Assembly: GCA_023439505.1 (NCBI GenBank)
Contig: JAEXNR010000024.1
Location: forward strand, 1 to 64,000
Direction of reading: 5' to 3'
Source of the DNA: Bacillota bacterium
Lineage (GTDB): Bacteria; Bacillota; Clostridia; Lachnospirales; Lachnospiraceae
Length of the DNA stretch: 64,000 nt
The position numbers and the translations under genes were made by a program. Below are positions 33,165-43,265 of this stretch, one piece after another (positions within the stretch are counted from its first letter, which is position 1; each line of letters starts with the position of its first letter). Below the pieces are notes generated by a model, which saw only the letters and a program-made list of their open reading frames with translations, made no database searches and was not told the DNA's origin.

Positions 33165-34358
33165 ATGAGTTTAAATGGTACACCACGAGCAAATCAACTT
33201 CATATCGGCATCTTCGGTAAAAGAAACAGCGGAAAATCAACGTTAATTAATGCTCTGACGGGACACAATACGGCTTTGGTTTCCGAGATCGCAGGAACAA
33301 CAACTGATCCGGTCTATAAAACAATTGAGATCTATGGAATCGGACCCTGTGTACTGATTGATACCGCAGGATTTGACGACAGCGGTTATCTTGGACAGAT
33401 GAGAGTGGAAAAGACCAGAGTTGCCATGGAAAAGACCGACATCGCATTAATTGTATGTTGTGATGAGGATGTTACGAAAGAGGCGGAATGGATCAGGGAA
33501 TTTAAGGAGCGCGGAACGCCTGTGGTAACGATGATTAATAAACTGGATCTGATTGAGCATGCGGAGCGCATAGAGCAAAAATTAAATGAGGTCTGCGGAG
33601 AGATGCCCATTAAGATCAGTGCCAGGACGGGAGCAGGCATTGAGGAAATCAGAAATCAGATCATTCGCAAACTCCCGCAAGACTATGATGCCAAAGATAT
33701 CACAGGAAACCTGGTATCAGAAGGAGACACGGTACTCCTTGTTATGCCGCAGGATATTCAGGCACCGAAAGGCCGTCTGATTCTGCCCCAGGTGCAGACA
33801 CTGAGAGAATTGCTGGATAAAAAATGTATTGTGCTCAGCAGTACGGCGGACAAATTGGATGAGGCACTGGGATGTCTTGCAAAACCACCCAAACTCATTA
33901 TTACAGATTCCCAGGTCTTTCAGCTGGTCTATGATAAGAAGCCAAAGGAGAGCCTCCTGACTTCCTTTTCCGTCCTTTATGCCTGTCATAAAGGGGATAT
34001 CCGGTATTTTGTGGACAGTGCAGCAGTGCTTGACCGGTTGAATGAGGCTTCCAAAGTATTAATCGCCGAAGCCTGTACCCATGTACCGCTGTCTGAGGAT
34101 ATCGGCAGAGAAAAATTACCCCGTATGTTAAGAAACAAGATTGGAGAAGGTTTGACCATTGTAAATGTCAGCGGGAATGATTTTCCTGAGGATCTGTCAG
34201 GTTTTGATTTAATCATCCAGTGCGGTGCCTGTATGTTTAACCGAAAATATGTGATGAACAGAGTACAAAAAGCCAGGGATTATCAGATACCCATGACGAA
34301 TTACGGCGTTACCATAGCATATCTTACAGGTATTCTGGATAAAATTATATATTCTTAA
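33165..34358 (+). CDS. hydF: [FeFe]-hydrogenase maturation GTPase HydF
   Basis: Scaffold GTPase on which the diiron subcluster is assembled before transfer to HydA. G1 GKRNSGKST (18-26), G3 DTAG and G4 NKLD are visible. Dimerisation and Fe-S domains follow, with conserved C-terminal ligands in EACTH and CGACMFNRK. It lies 100 bases after hydG in the same operon. The hydrogenase HydA itself is not in this window. Confidence 0.96.
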   Translation: MSLNGTPRANQLHIGIFGKRNSGKSTLINALTGHNTALVSEIAGTTTDPVYKTIEIYGIGPCVLIDTAGFDDSGYLGQMRVEKTRVAMEKTDIALIVCCDEDVTKEAEWIREFKERGTPVVTMINKLDLIEHAERIEQKLNEVCGEMPIKISARTGAGIEEIRNQIIRKLPQDYDAKDITGNLVSEGDTVLLVMPQDIQAPKGRLILPQVQTLRELLDKKCIVLSSTADKLDEALGCLAKPPKLIITDSQVFQLVYDKKPKESLLTSFSVLYACHKGDIRYFVDSAAVLDRLNEASKVLIAEACTHVPLSEDIGREKLPRMLRNKIGEGLTIVNVSGNDFPEDLSGFDLIIQCGACMFNRKYVMNRVQKARDYQIPMTNYGVTIAYLTGILDKIIYS

Positions 34359-34372
34359 TTTCTGATGAAATA

Positions 34373-34431
34373 AAAGCCGCCCATCAGTACCTGTCAAAGG
34401 AATGTGATAAGGTACTGATGAGCGGTTTTTA
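34373..34431. terminator. Bidirectional terminator between hydF and the WG-repeat gene
   Basis: AAAGCCGC-CATCAGTACC (34373-34391) pairs with GGTACTGATG-GCGGTTTTT (34411-34430), about 18 bp with a 19-nt loop. T-runs lie on the plus strand and A-runs on the left edge, so it serves both converging genes. Confidence 0.85.
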
Positions 34432-34441
34432 TACTTCCTGT

Positions 34442-36139
34442 TTAATGAAATGATTTCCAGAAATCACCCGACTGGTTGATGATATCATTCAACTGGTCAT
34501 AGGGGATGGAGAATTCGGGAAAACCGGCTGCATAGGGTGCAATATCATAAGGATAAAAATAGATAACCAGTGCATCCGGGGTAATCTGAAAATGCTGGTC
34601 TTTGGCTATACCCTGGAAGCCGTCGGGAAAGTACATGGCACTGTCATCTTTGCTTTCTTTTTCAATGTCGGCTTTTATTATCTCATTCAATTTGGATACA
34701 TAATCGCTGCCTTCTTTGAACAAATCCTTTAATTCATAGAACTTACCGGTATTGATGTCAATAGGATAATAATCTCTGATAGGCATTCCATGGGCAGATC
34801 CGAAGAAATAATCATATCCGGTTCTTTGAACCATTAATAAATTACCGAGAAGCTCCGCGGTGAAATTATCCTCTACGGACAAGCGGTCTTCTTCCTTTAA
34901 GGCGGACCGGCTCTTTGTAAAAATCTCCATTAACTTCTGATTGATTTCAGTCTGAACCTCATTATTCTTCATTCCTTGAATTTGCGGGTAATAAACGGCA
35001 ACGTATTTATTTGGTTTATACTTCACCGGAGAAATACTGATCCCGGACGCCAGTTGATAGGTATGATCTGAATGCCAGAAAACAGTTCCATCCCTGTGAG
35101 CATAAAGCAAATCATCGTCAATTTCTGCTTTCACCGTATCTCCAATGAGAGTCAGAGTTCCCCGGCCTTCATATTTGGGGAGATTTGCTGCTGCTTTTCC
35201 CTCCTTATCTATAAAGAAAGTGGAAGTACTGTCCGTTGCGGAAGCATAACCTTCCTGAAAGGAGCTGACATCATATAAGATATCCTTTGTCAGTGGTTCT
35301 CCCTTCTTATTATACAATGCAAAAGGATATGCTGTGATCATATCATAAAAGTCCACATCAAAAGCCTTGACAGCAAATAAATCTTCACCAAGATAATTGA
35401 TATCACTGTAAATCGGCTTTAATATCTCTTCCTGGGATATTGTAATTACACCCTGTTTCGCATCACTTTGACTGGAGTAGATCAGATAACCGTCTTTAAA
35501 GTCGGTAACCATCTGGTACTTGGGATCCAGCTGCCAGGATTCCAATACCGTACCATTTTTGTCGATGCGTGCATATCGATTCTCTCTTGAAGTTAATACA
35601 TAGGCCTCATGGTTTTCATTAAAGGCATCTGCTCTTAGATAGGCCGGCTCCAGGATGATTTTCCCCGTGGTATCAATATACCCATACAGTATGGTGTTAC
35701 CGTCATATTTACCGAATACGGCTGCGCCGTTGTGAAAGGGCTCGATGCTCAGATCATTATCAAAAATTATAGTTCCTTTGGTGTCAATCACATGGAAACG
35801 ATTTTTATCATAGACCACAGCGTAGCCTTCAGAGAAATCAGTGGCGCTGTCATAACGGGGCGAAATAACAAAAGTTGCGTTTCCATCGATATATCCATAT
35901 TTTTTTTCACCGTTTATGTATTGATAGGCGGGATAGAGTGTGTGAGCAGTATTCTCAAGTTCCGTACGGATGGGAGGGGTTGGTATCACGGTTGGAGCGG
36001 GAGTTGGGGTAATCTTTGCCTGATTTGCTGCTTTTTTCGTATCTGTGTTGTCTGATTCTCCAATTATCATACGGTATCCAAACCATCCCAATACTGCTAT
36101 GATAATGACTGCCAGTAATATGCCTATTCTTCTTTTCAT
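34442..36139 (-). CDS. Membrane-anchored WG-repeat/DUF3298 protein
   Basis: A 565-aa protein with an N-terminal membrane helix (about 5-25), a Thr/Pro-rich linker (TPTPAPTVIPTPP), and about six WG-type beta repeats such as YGYIDGNATFVISPRYDSA. The C-terminal DUF3298/RsiV-like domain includes YYPQIQGMKNNEVQTEIN. It faces the outside of the cell. RsiV binds lysozyme through such a domain, so ligand sensing is possible but unproven. GGAGG precedes the ATG. It stands alone on the minus strand; a second WG-like protein lies 1.3 kb away. Confidence 0.75.
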   Translation of the reverse strand: MKRRIGILLAVIIIAVLGWFGYRMIIGESDNTDTKKAANQAKITPTPAPTVIPTPPIRTELENTAHTLYPAYQYINGEKKYGYIDGNATFVISPRYDSATDFSEGYAVVYDKNRFHVIDTKGTIIFDNDLSIEPFHNGAAVFGKYDGNTILYGYIDTTGKIILEPAYLRADAFNENHEAYVLTSRENRYARIDKNGTVLESWQLDPKYQMVTDFKDGYLIYSSQSDAKQGVITISQEEILKPIYSDINYLGEDLFAVKAFDVDFYDMITAYPFALYNKKGEPLTKDILYDVSSFQEGYASATDSTSTFFIDKEGKAAANLPKYEGRGTLTLIGDTVKAEIDDDLLYAHRDGTVFWHSDHTYQLASGISISPVKYKPNKYVAVYYPQIQGMKNNEVQTEINQKLMEIFTKSRSALKEEDRLSVEDNFTAELLGNLLMVQRTGYDYFFGSAHGMPIRDYYPIDINTGKFYELKDLFKEGSDYVSKLNEIIKADIEKESKDDSAMYFPDGFQGIAKDQHFQITPDALVIYFYPYDIAPYAAGFPEFSIPYDQLNDIINQSGDFWKSFH

Positions 36140-36356
36140 CTCTTATGCCTCCGTTTATTATGTTATATGTATATGCAAAAGCTGTCTGGGGTTGTTAAAC
36201 GGATCACTTCCTTTTTTCCTATTTTATGTTAATTCTTATTCTCTTATCATAGACGAAGTGAATGGGAAATGATATCCGTAAAATTTTCCAGTATGTAAGA
36301 ATATAATCAATAAAATTGAAAAGAATAACAGTAAAAACATCAAGATGAGGTTAATT

Positions 36357-37259
36357 ATGAGAGAGAGAAAAGTAAAAGAACCGATGGTGAGCATTACCAG
36401 ATGTAACAATGAGCAGCAATCGCTTACGCAGGCTTTGCAGCTGCTTCCTGTAAGACATATTATTCATGAGGGACACAGAGTAGTAATTACACCGAACTGG
36501 GTGACGGATAAAGCCCCGGAAGCCGCCGCTATTGTTGGCCCGGATACATTAAGAGAACTCATCCGATATGTAAAACGATTTGAACCGCAGGAGATTATGA
36601 TCGCCACAGGCTCCGGCGGTGGTGATACTCAGGAAATTTTCAAAAAATATGGCTATGATAAAGTAATAGATGAGGAAGGAGCCGGATTTGTTGACCTTAA
36701 TTATGGACCTTATATAGAATTGCAGCTGGATCATCCGGTGATTCCCTCACTTAAAATAAACCGTTTGATAGAGAAAACAGATGTATTAATCAGTTTCACC
36801 CAGTTAAAGCAGCACGAAGAAGCTACCATGAGTGCTGCGATAAAAAATGTGGCACTGGGTTGGCCGCCGGGAGAAATTCACGGGTTTCCGAAAAAACAGC
36901 TGGGAATACACAAGGATCTTCATGGATTTATCACGGCAATGGCAAAAATAATCCCCATAGATTTATCTATAATAAGTGCGGATAAAGCAATGATCGGAAC
37001 CGGTCCCAGCAATGGAGTCGCTATTGATACGAAGGGGTTAATGATAGCATCAACAGACCCCGTTGCAGCTGATACCATCGGAGCAAGATTACTTGGGTTT
37101 AAACCGCAGGCAATTCATTACTTATTTAATCTGTCAAATCATAATCTTGGCGAATCCAATCCGGAGAATATGGTGATGAAGGGAGTTTCCCTGCAGGAAG
37201 CGGAGCGCATCTTTTCAAGAGCAGCCTATGGAGCAGAAATTGTATTAGATAAAAAATAG
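36357..37259 (+). CDS. DUF362 domain protein
   Basis: This 300-aa protein has the DUF362 core: GPDTLRELIRYVK, ATGSGGGDTQEIFKKYGYD, and the LKQHEEATMSAAIKNVALG region, typical of proteins often fused to ferredoxin domains. No cysteine cluster is present here. Function is unknown; some relatives act in redox or cofactor chemistry. The ATG at 36357 has ATGAGGT about seven bases upstream, better than 36345. It is oriented away from the WG-repeat gene. Confidence 0.8.
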   Translation: MRERKVKEPMVSITRCNNEQQSLTQALQLLPVRHIIHEGHRVVITPNWVTDKAPEAAAIVGPDTLRELIRYVKRFEPQEIMIATGSGGGDTQEIFKKYGYDKVIDEEGAGFVDLNYGPYIELQLDHPVIPSLKINRLIEKTDVLISFTQLKQHEEATMSAAIKNVALGWPPGEIHGFPKKQLGIHKDLHGFITAMAKIIPIDLSIISADKAMIGTGPSNGVAIDTKGLMIASTDPVAADTIGARLLGFKPQAIHYLFNLSNHNLGESNPENMVMKGVSLQEAERIFSRAAYGAEIVLDKK

Positions 37260-37404
37260 GACGTTTATCAACTTTCTTACGATTTCATTAAGTCTATTGT
37301 CTGGGACAGAAAATAAGTGGTAAAATATGTTTATGATGAATGATTCTATGTCTTCATAGGATCAGCAAAATAACATTATTTTTCACAGGAGGGAATCTCT
37401 TTAT

Positions 37405-39777
37405 ATGAATAAAATTAAAATTTGGGGCGTAGGGTTGATTCTGATCGCTTTATTATTGACGGGATGTAATAAGGGGAACTCGAAGAATAATCAGGAGGCA
37501 AGTCCTGTGCCGGAGCTCACCCCCATTCTGACGCCCACAAGTCCGCCGACAGATCAGATATCACTGGAACATACCATGTCGGAAGACGAGTACCCGGTGG
37601 TGGATGGTTCTACGGCAACAATTCCGCTGTCACAGGCAGTATACCGGTTTTTTACCGATGCGAATGAGGAAGAGGCAAGTGCGGATATTGTTCACACCAA
37701 GACCTCCAATGCCTATTACCGGCTGATGAATGGAGAGGCAGACCTTTTGATTGTCTATGAGCCTTCGGATGAGGTGAAGCAATCGATTCAAGAGAAGAAT
37801 GCGAAGTTGAATATGAAACCCATCGGCAAAGATGCGCTGGTTTTTATGGAAAATGCAAGTAATAAGGTGGATTCTCTGACAAAACAGCAATTGATCGATA
37901 TTTACAGCGGAAAACTAGAAAACTGGTCAGAAGCCGGCGGTGATGAGGAAGACATTCTTGCATTTCAAAGACCGGCCGATTCCGGCAGTCAGACGCTGAT
38001 GAAGAAACTTGTCATGGGAGATGTTCCCATGATGGAAGGGGATAATGTCATCTCTTTTGAAAGTATGGAAGGTATTTTAAAGGCAATGGCTGATTATAAT
38101 AACGAAGGAAATACCCTGGGATACTCTGTCTTCTACTATGCCAAGAACATGTATCAGCGTCCTGAATTAAAATTCCTAAAGGTGAATGGAGTGGCACCAA
38201 CACTTGAGACAATATATGACAATTCCTATCCGTTCATCAATGAATTTTATGCTGTGATCAGGGAAGAGGAACCCAAGGATTCCAATGCCCATATCATCTT
38301 TGACTGGCTGACAGGGGAAGAGGGGCAGACGTTAGTGAAAAATTTAGGATATGTTCCTGCGAAGATGGATTTTTCGGACACAACTGCGCCGGCAATGAAT
38401 CTGATGGGATCTAAATTACCGGAAAATTATCGTTACATTGGAGAGTCCTATGACAGAAGGGATGAGTTGGTTTTTGGCGATGTAACCATATATGGACAGG
38501 ACTGGAAGACGCTATGTGTGTTTCATAACTCCTTTGTACCAGGAAAGTCAGGATTAATCCCCGAGGATGAATTCATACCCATTGGAACCGCCGAGAGACA
38601 AGAAAAAGGAGGGTTTAAGCTCATGTATGGACTTTATCGTTTGTCAGACAATAAATTCATACTTCCGCAGGTTTACGATGCCTTCTCCTTTCTTGGTGAT
38701 GATGAGCGATATTTTGTTGTAACAAAGGACGGAGTAAATCAGGTAATTGACATAGATGGCAAAGTTCTGGCTTCCGGCTTTATGCAAGGAGAGGGCTTTG
38801 GGGTGAGTCAAAGGGGAGAGTATTACTGGATTTATGATTACTCCAGGAAGGATTACGGACAACAAAATCATATCTATGATAAGAATTTTAATTATATCAA
38901 AACAATTACGCCTGATAAGGAAGATTATAATAAGCTATATGAGGATGACGGTACGCTATACTTTTCCAATGAGATCTTCTATCGTAAATTTAACCTAAAG
39001 GAAGCGCCGGACGATAATTTATCCATACTGGGAGGCGGTGATGAGGCAGTCCTGTTCGGTATTAGCTATCAAAACAAAATTATGATACTGGATCACCAGT
39101 TAAATACGAAAATGGTCATGAACAAGGATACCGGTCAGGACAACAACTATGTTACCTATCAGGATATTATTGCGAAGGTACAATACAATAGTGATTCAGC
39201 CAGGGAAAGCGATATTTTTTATGATCTGGACGGAAAGGAGATCACTGACCGGAATGGAAAACCCTATGAAAATATAGTGGCTGGAAACTATTGGGATACG
39301 TATGACGGTGACAAACCGGAGATTATTTTATACAGAGAAGATAATCATCTCCTGAAAATGCTCAACTATAAGGATGGGACTTATATGGAGATCAACCTGG
39401 GAGACTGGGAAGGTGTATCGGTGGATAAGGTTTTTAAAGATATCTGCATTGTGACAAAAGATAGCACCCAGCAGCTGAGAATTTATAAAGGAAATAAATT
39501 GATGAATGAATTGCAGGGCAATTTTTATGTTACTTATGTAAACCCGGCATTAAAGGACAGAATTGTATTGACCAGATATACGACAGAAAATAACCACAAT
39601 TATTATCTGATTATCAAGGAAAATGGTGACATTATATATCAGTCCAGATATGCGGAAGAACTAATTAGCGTCGATCCCCAGTTCCTGCAGATCAACAGAG
39701 GGAATTACAGCGGAGTAATTGACTATAATGGTAACTTTATTGTCAAGGAACTAAACAGCAGTCTTTCCATGGATTAA
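37405..39777 (+). CDS. Lipoprotein: PstS-like binding domain fused to WG-like repeats
   Basis: A lipobox LLLTGC (Cys21) marks a membrane-anchored lipoprotein of 790 aa. Residues about 50-330 resemble the periplasmic phosphate-binding fold: VDGSTATIPLSQAV, a DLLIVYEPS segment, and RPADSGSQTLMKKLV where PstS has its anion loop. The remaining 450 residues are beta-rich, with IDIDGKVLASGF and VIDYNGNFIVKE similar to WG repeats. It probably senses or binds an extracellular anion or carbohydrate rather than feeding an ABC transporter, since no permease is nearby. The ATG follows AGGAGGGAATC. Confidence 0.72.
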   Translation: MNKIKIWGVGLILIALLLTGCNKGNSKNNQEASPVPELTPILTPTSPPTDQISLEHTMSEDEYPVVDGSTATIPLSQAVYRFFTDANEEEASADIVHTKTSNAYYRLMNGEADLLIVYEPSDEVKQSIQEKNAKLNMKPIGKDALVFMENASNKVDSLTKQQLIDIYSGKLENWSEAGGDEEDILAFQRPADSGSQTLMKKLVMGDVPMMEGDNVISFESMEGILKAMADYNNEGNTLGYSVFYYAKNMYQRPELKFLKVNGVAPTLETIYDNSYPFINEFYAVIREEEPKDSNAHIIFDWLTGEEGQTLVKNLGYVPAKMDFSDTTAPAMNLMGSKLPENYRYIGESYDRRDELVFGDVTIYGQDWKTLCVFHNSFVPGKSGLIPEDEFIPIGTAERQEKGGFKLMYGLYRLSDNKFILPQVYDAFSFLGDDERYFVVTKDGVNQVIDIDGKVLASGFMQGEGFGVSQRGEYYWIYDYSRKDYGQQNHIYDKNFNYIKTITPDKEDYNKLYEDDGTLYFSNEIFYRKFNLKEAPDDNLSILGGGDEAVLFGISYQNKIMILDHQLNTKMVMNKDTGQDNNYVTYQDIIAKVQYNSDSARESDIFYDLDGKEITDRNGKPYENIVAGNYWDTYDGDKPEIILYREDNHLLKMLNYKDGTYMEINLGDWEGVSVDKVFKDICIVTKDSTQQLRIYKGNKLMNELQGNFYVTYVNPALKDRIVLTRYTTENNHNYYLIIKENGDIIYQSRYAEELISVDPQFLQINRGNYSGVIDYNGNFIVKELNSSLSMD

Positions 39778-39803
39778 TAACAAGCATACAACAGGAGGCA
39801 GCA

Positions 39804-40640
39804 ATGTTAACAATCGGATGTCATCTATCTTCTTCAAAAGGGTTTGCTGCAATGGGAAAATCAGCACTAAATATCGGGGCAAATACTTTTCAATACTTTA
39901 CACGTAACCCAAGAGGCAGTAAAGCGAAGCAAATCAATGAGAAGGATATTCAATCATTTTTAAAAATAGCGGAGCAAAATCATTTTGCGAAATTTGTAGC
40001 GCATGCCCCGTATACACTTAATCCCGCTTCTTCGGATGATAGAATCCGGGAATTTGCTCTGGAGACTATGGCGGATGATTTAAAAAGGATGGAGTATCTG
40101 CCCGGAAATTATTATAACTTCCATCCCGGCAGTCATGTAGGTCAGGGGATAGAAAAAGGGATTGTAATGATCACAGAATTATTAAACCTGATTCTTAAAC
40201 CGGATCAGGCAACGGTGGTATTACTGGAGACAATGGCTGGAAAAGGTTCTGAGGTGGGCAGAACCTTTGAGGAATTGCAGGGGATTTTGGAGGGAGTTAC
40301 ATTAAAGGATAAAATGGGCGTATGTCTGGACACCTGTCATGTATTTGACGCAGGGTACGATATTGTGAACCATCTGGATGAAGTATTGGAGGAATTTGAT
40401 CGAATCATTGGTCTGCACAAGCTGATGGCGGTTCATCTCAATGACAGCAAGAATGATCTGGCAAGCCATAAAGACCGCCATGCCAAGCTGGGAGAAGGCC
40501 GTCTTTCTATGGATACCTTTGTCCGTTTAATTAATCATCCGAACTTGCGGCATCTCCCCTTTGTTCTGGAGACACCCAATGAACTGGACGGCTATGCCAG
40601 AGAAATCAGCCTGATGAAGGAGGCATACCGACCTGAATAA
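39804..40640 (+). CDS. nfo: Endonuclease IV
   Basis: AP endonuclease that cuts the backbone 5' to abasic sites in base excision repair. The 278-aa TIM barrel has the trinuclear zinc ligands in HAPYTLNPAS, FHPGSHVG, LLETMAGKG, CLDTCHVFDAGYD, VHLNDSKND, KDRHAKLGEG and ETPNELDG. AGGAGG precedes the ATG, 26 bases after the lipoprotein stop. It converges on the SplB-like DNA-repair-type gene. Confidence 0.96.
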   Translation: MLTIGCHLSSSKGFAAMGKSALNIGANTFQYFTRNPRGSKAKQINEKDIQSFLKIAEQNHFAKFVAHAPYTLNPASSDDRIREFALETMADDLKRMEYLPGNYYNFHPGSHVGQGIEKGIVMITELLNLILKPDQATVVLLETMAGKGSEVGRTFEELQGILEGVTLKDKMGVCLDTCHVFDAGYDIVNHLDEVLEEFDRIIGLHKLMAVHLNDSKNDLASHKDRHAKLGEGRLSMDTFVRLINHPNLRHLPFVLETPNELDGYAREISLMKEAYRPE

Positions 40641-40654
40641 GAACGAATTATCTA

Positions 40655-41677
40655 TTAGATGATATACTTTATCCTGGCATCAGAAAAGTGAGCGGGGATT
40701 TCCGATTGAAAGAAGGAAGTGATTTCAGCAATCGAATCTTTGGGATAGACGAACTTCCCATATCCGAACTGACCATATTTAAAGCTTCGTTCCTCATCTG
40801 TCATGGGAAGGGAATTCTCCGGAAACAGTTCCATGATAACATTCTTTGCCCTGGTGGTATAGCGATGAGAGATCACTTCAAAGGTAAGAGGCGGTCTTTC
40901 ATCCGCAGGTAAATGACGCTGCAGACAATCCAACAGATGCTTGTAGTCATCTTTCCAGCCTTCGTAAATAAATATGGGGGCCAAAATAAAACCGGTGGGA
41001 TAACCGGCGCTTATTATTTTTTTGCAGGCTTCGATCCGTTTCTCCATGGAGGGCGTCCTGCTTTCATACTCTTGAATAACCCGGTTGGTATTCAGAGTAA
41101 ATCGAATCTGGGTATGTCCGTTATGTTTTGCATCCAGCAGGGTATCTACATCTGTAAATTTTGTTACAAATCGAAATCCCGCATGATCCTTACGCCCAAA
41201 GTACTCAATGGTATATTTTAGTAAATCTGTATAGGGCTCAATGGGGACAGGATCGGAAGTGGCGGCTCCCTCAAAGATGGTTTCCTCCGGCAGACGCTGA
41301 TGAATATATTCTTCGGCCTGATGAAGAATATCATCGATATTCACATTCACTTTCATATAGGGCTTATCCCCCAGATTTGTATTCAGATAGCAATACTGAC
41401 AGCCTCCGGTGCAGCCGGAAACCAGTGGAAGCTGATAGTGGGCGGAGGGTTTACAGCTTTGAAATACATTACCCTTCTTTAATCCGACGACGAGAGTTTT
41501 CTTCCCTTCCTTATAATAATTCTGCATTGTATCTCCGGGAATGTTCCCTTTTATTTTACTTGATTTCATTTCTATTCGTTCAATTTCTTTATATTGAGAA
41601 AAATACTCGTAAATTCGCCTTCCGACAGGATAATTTAGGGAATCTTTCTCAAAGAGTATTCTTTTGGGAATAAACAT
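40655..41677 (-). CDS. SplB-like radical SAM protein lacking the catalytic Cys
   Basis: The 340-aa sequence aligns along its whole length with spore photoproduct lyase: CTGGCQYCYL (Cys89, 93, 96) for the 4Fe-4S/SAM site, GDKPYMKVNVN, FVTKF, LDAKHNG and APIYIHEGW-like APIFIYEGW. However the hydrogen-donor Cys (Cys141 of Bacillus subtilis, in EASCTSD) is Ala139 here (EGAATSD). So it is probably an SPL-family enzyme with different or altered chemistry. GGTGAG precedes the ATG on the minus strand. A true splB may exist elsewhere in the genome. Confidence 0.8.
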   Translation of the reverse strand: MFIPKRILFEKDSLNYPVGRRIYEYFSQYKEIERIEMKSSKIKGNIPGDTMQNYYKEGKKTLVVGLKKGNVFQSCKPSAHYQLPLVSGCTGGCQYCYLNTNLGDKPYMKVNVNIDDILHQAEEYIHQRLPEETIFEGAATSDPVPIEPYTDLLKYTIEYFGRKDHAGFRFVTKFTDVDTLLDAKHNGHTQIRFTLNTNRVIQEYESRTPSMEKRIEACKKIISAGYPTGFILAPIFIYEGWKDDYKHLLDCLQRHLPADERPPLTFEVISHRYTTRAKNVIMELFPENSLPMTDEERSFKYGQFGYGKFVYPKDSIAEITSFFQSEIPAHFSDARIKYII

Positions 41678-41981
41678 AATCTCACCTTCCTGATTTAAAT
41701 ATGTATTTATTATGATGACATTTTGTGAAAAAACTATTCATAAGGATTCTATTTTAAGTGAATATCTATAAGTCCGTAATAAGCAAAATTATGTTAAAAT
41801 GCTAAACGGATAAACCAATCTGTTATGCGGTGAAATCACATGCCCTAGGAAAGAATTTCGGAAAGCGCCGGAGCGGGCATGGTTATTCGTGTATTTAAGT
41901 AAAATTAAGAAAAAGAGATACTATCTTTGCTTGAAACCGGATATATATACACTGAGAAAGAATATCAGTGGGAGAGTTTCC

Positions 41982-42944
41982 ATGGAGGATAAGTTTAAGA
42001 TCAGCAGGATAATGAAGGCAGCCAAAGCAATCAGCATTCTATCCATAATTACAGCACATTTAAGGGATTCGGAAAATATCGTGTCGGAACGCCTTGGGTC
42101 TATTGGGGTCATAGTGTTTATTTTTATTGCAGGATATTATTTTCATCCCAAAAAGTACAATACGCTAAGAAGCTTCTTTCAAAAGAAGGCTACAACGATC
42201 ATAATTCCCTGGGTCTTTACCGGAAGCATTCTATACATCATAGAAAATCAATTCAGCTTACCGGGGCTGTTTAACTGGCTGATTGGAAATGGGTCCTATC
42301 TTTATTATCTTACCATACTGATGCTTTGCTATCTTGTATTGTTTTATCTCCGGTCAAGAGTTGTTTTGATCGCGCTTATTTTTATTAATATCCTATCACA
42401 GGTTCTCACGGCATTTGGGATCATTGATCACTGTGCCTTTGTGCTGTTTGGTATGGGACCAGTGAATAATTATTTGAATTTATTTAACTGGATCGGATAC
42501 TTCGCATTGGGCGTTATGGCAAAAGAAATCCCTTTGGATTCGCTGTTTTACCGGCTGAAACAAATGATTTGGATTATCCTGCCCGGATATGTACTTCTTT
42601 TGGCAGGCAGCTTGTTATTAGAGCCGGACAAAGGGGGATATTTTTCAAAATTGGCAATTCCCATGCAGCTTGCAGGAGTTCTTACGGTATTTGCATTTGC
42701 TAGCGTTCGCTGCTTACACAGGCGATGGGTGTACCGATTATCTGACCTGACCTTTGCAATTTATCTGACACATTTTTTTGTCTTTCCCATAAGACGATTC
42801 CTTCCGACAGGTGTCCCCGGCGAAGTCTTAAATCCATTTCTGATTTTAATCATCGTATCAGGCTTGCTTTATCTTGGGCAACGAATCAGCCGGCTGCTAT
42901 CTTTAGAAAAATTATATACGCTAATGCTGGGCATCCGTGGCTAA
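41982..42944 (+). CDS. Acyltransferase-3 family membrane protein
   Basis: A 320-aa protein with about ten membrane helices and the N-terminal AMISHL-type pattern ISIITAH, typical of acyltransferase family 3 enzymes that O-acetylate or succinylate exported sugars. GGGAG lies upstream of the ATG at 41982; the frame extends further but without a good site. No polysaccharide cluster is adjacent, so the acceptor is unknown. An inverted repeat CATGCCC/GGGCATG lies at about 41840-41880. Confidence 0.75.
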   Translation: MEDKFKISRIMKAAKAISILSIITAHLRDSENIVSERLGSIGVIVFIFIAGYYFHPKKYNTLRSFFQKKATTIIIPWVFTGSILYIIENQFSLPGLFNWLIGNGSYLYYLTILMLCYLVLFYLRSRVVLIALIFINILSQVLTAFGIIDHCAFVLFGMGPVNNYLNLFNWIGYFALGVMAKEIPLDSLFYRLKQMIWIILPGYVLLLAGSLLLEPDKGGYFSKLAIPMQLAGVLTVFAFASVRCLHRRWVYRLSDLTFAIYLTHFFVFPIRRFLPTGVPGEVLNPFLILIIVSGLLYLGQRISRLLSLEKLYTLMLGIRG

Positions 42945-43044
42945 TCGACGATAGATCTACACTAACCGGTTATGGTTTGCTTTGATTTGCTGCCTGACAT
43001 CGTTACAGGTATTGCGACAGGGTTACGGTTCACTCCCCATTCAA

Positions 43045-43080
43045 GGCCATGAATATGATTTCGACAAATGATACCGAAGC
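43045..43080 (+). repeat. Dispersed intergenic repeat, copy A
   Basis: Bases 43045-43068 are identical to 53814-53837, and after five variable bases CCGAAGC (43074-43080) recurs at 53843-53849. It lies in the 390-bp gene-free gap between the acyltransferase and metY, where I see nothing else except the metY promoter. Such short repeats in several gaps suggest a non-autonomous element or a shared binding or structural site. Confidence 0.7.
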
Positions 43081-43265
43081 GGAGCCGCTCGCGTTTAGTT
43101 GCATCACGTAGCAGTACATAAGGTTCTAAAATACAGAACCAAAGTACTGACGGATGCAAATACTCCTTTTCGGAATTATTTATCGAAATCAATGTGTTCA
43201 TTATTAAATGAGGATTGAACAGTAATATGACAGGTGTCACGGCGGAAAAGTACTGTTTTACCTAC

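Noticed and set aside
42962..43240. 92-codon minus-strand frame between acyltransferase and metY
   Set aside because: It includes the dispersed repeat, has no ribosome site and no recognisable domain.
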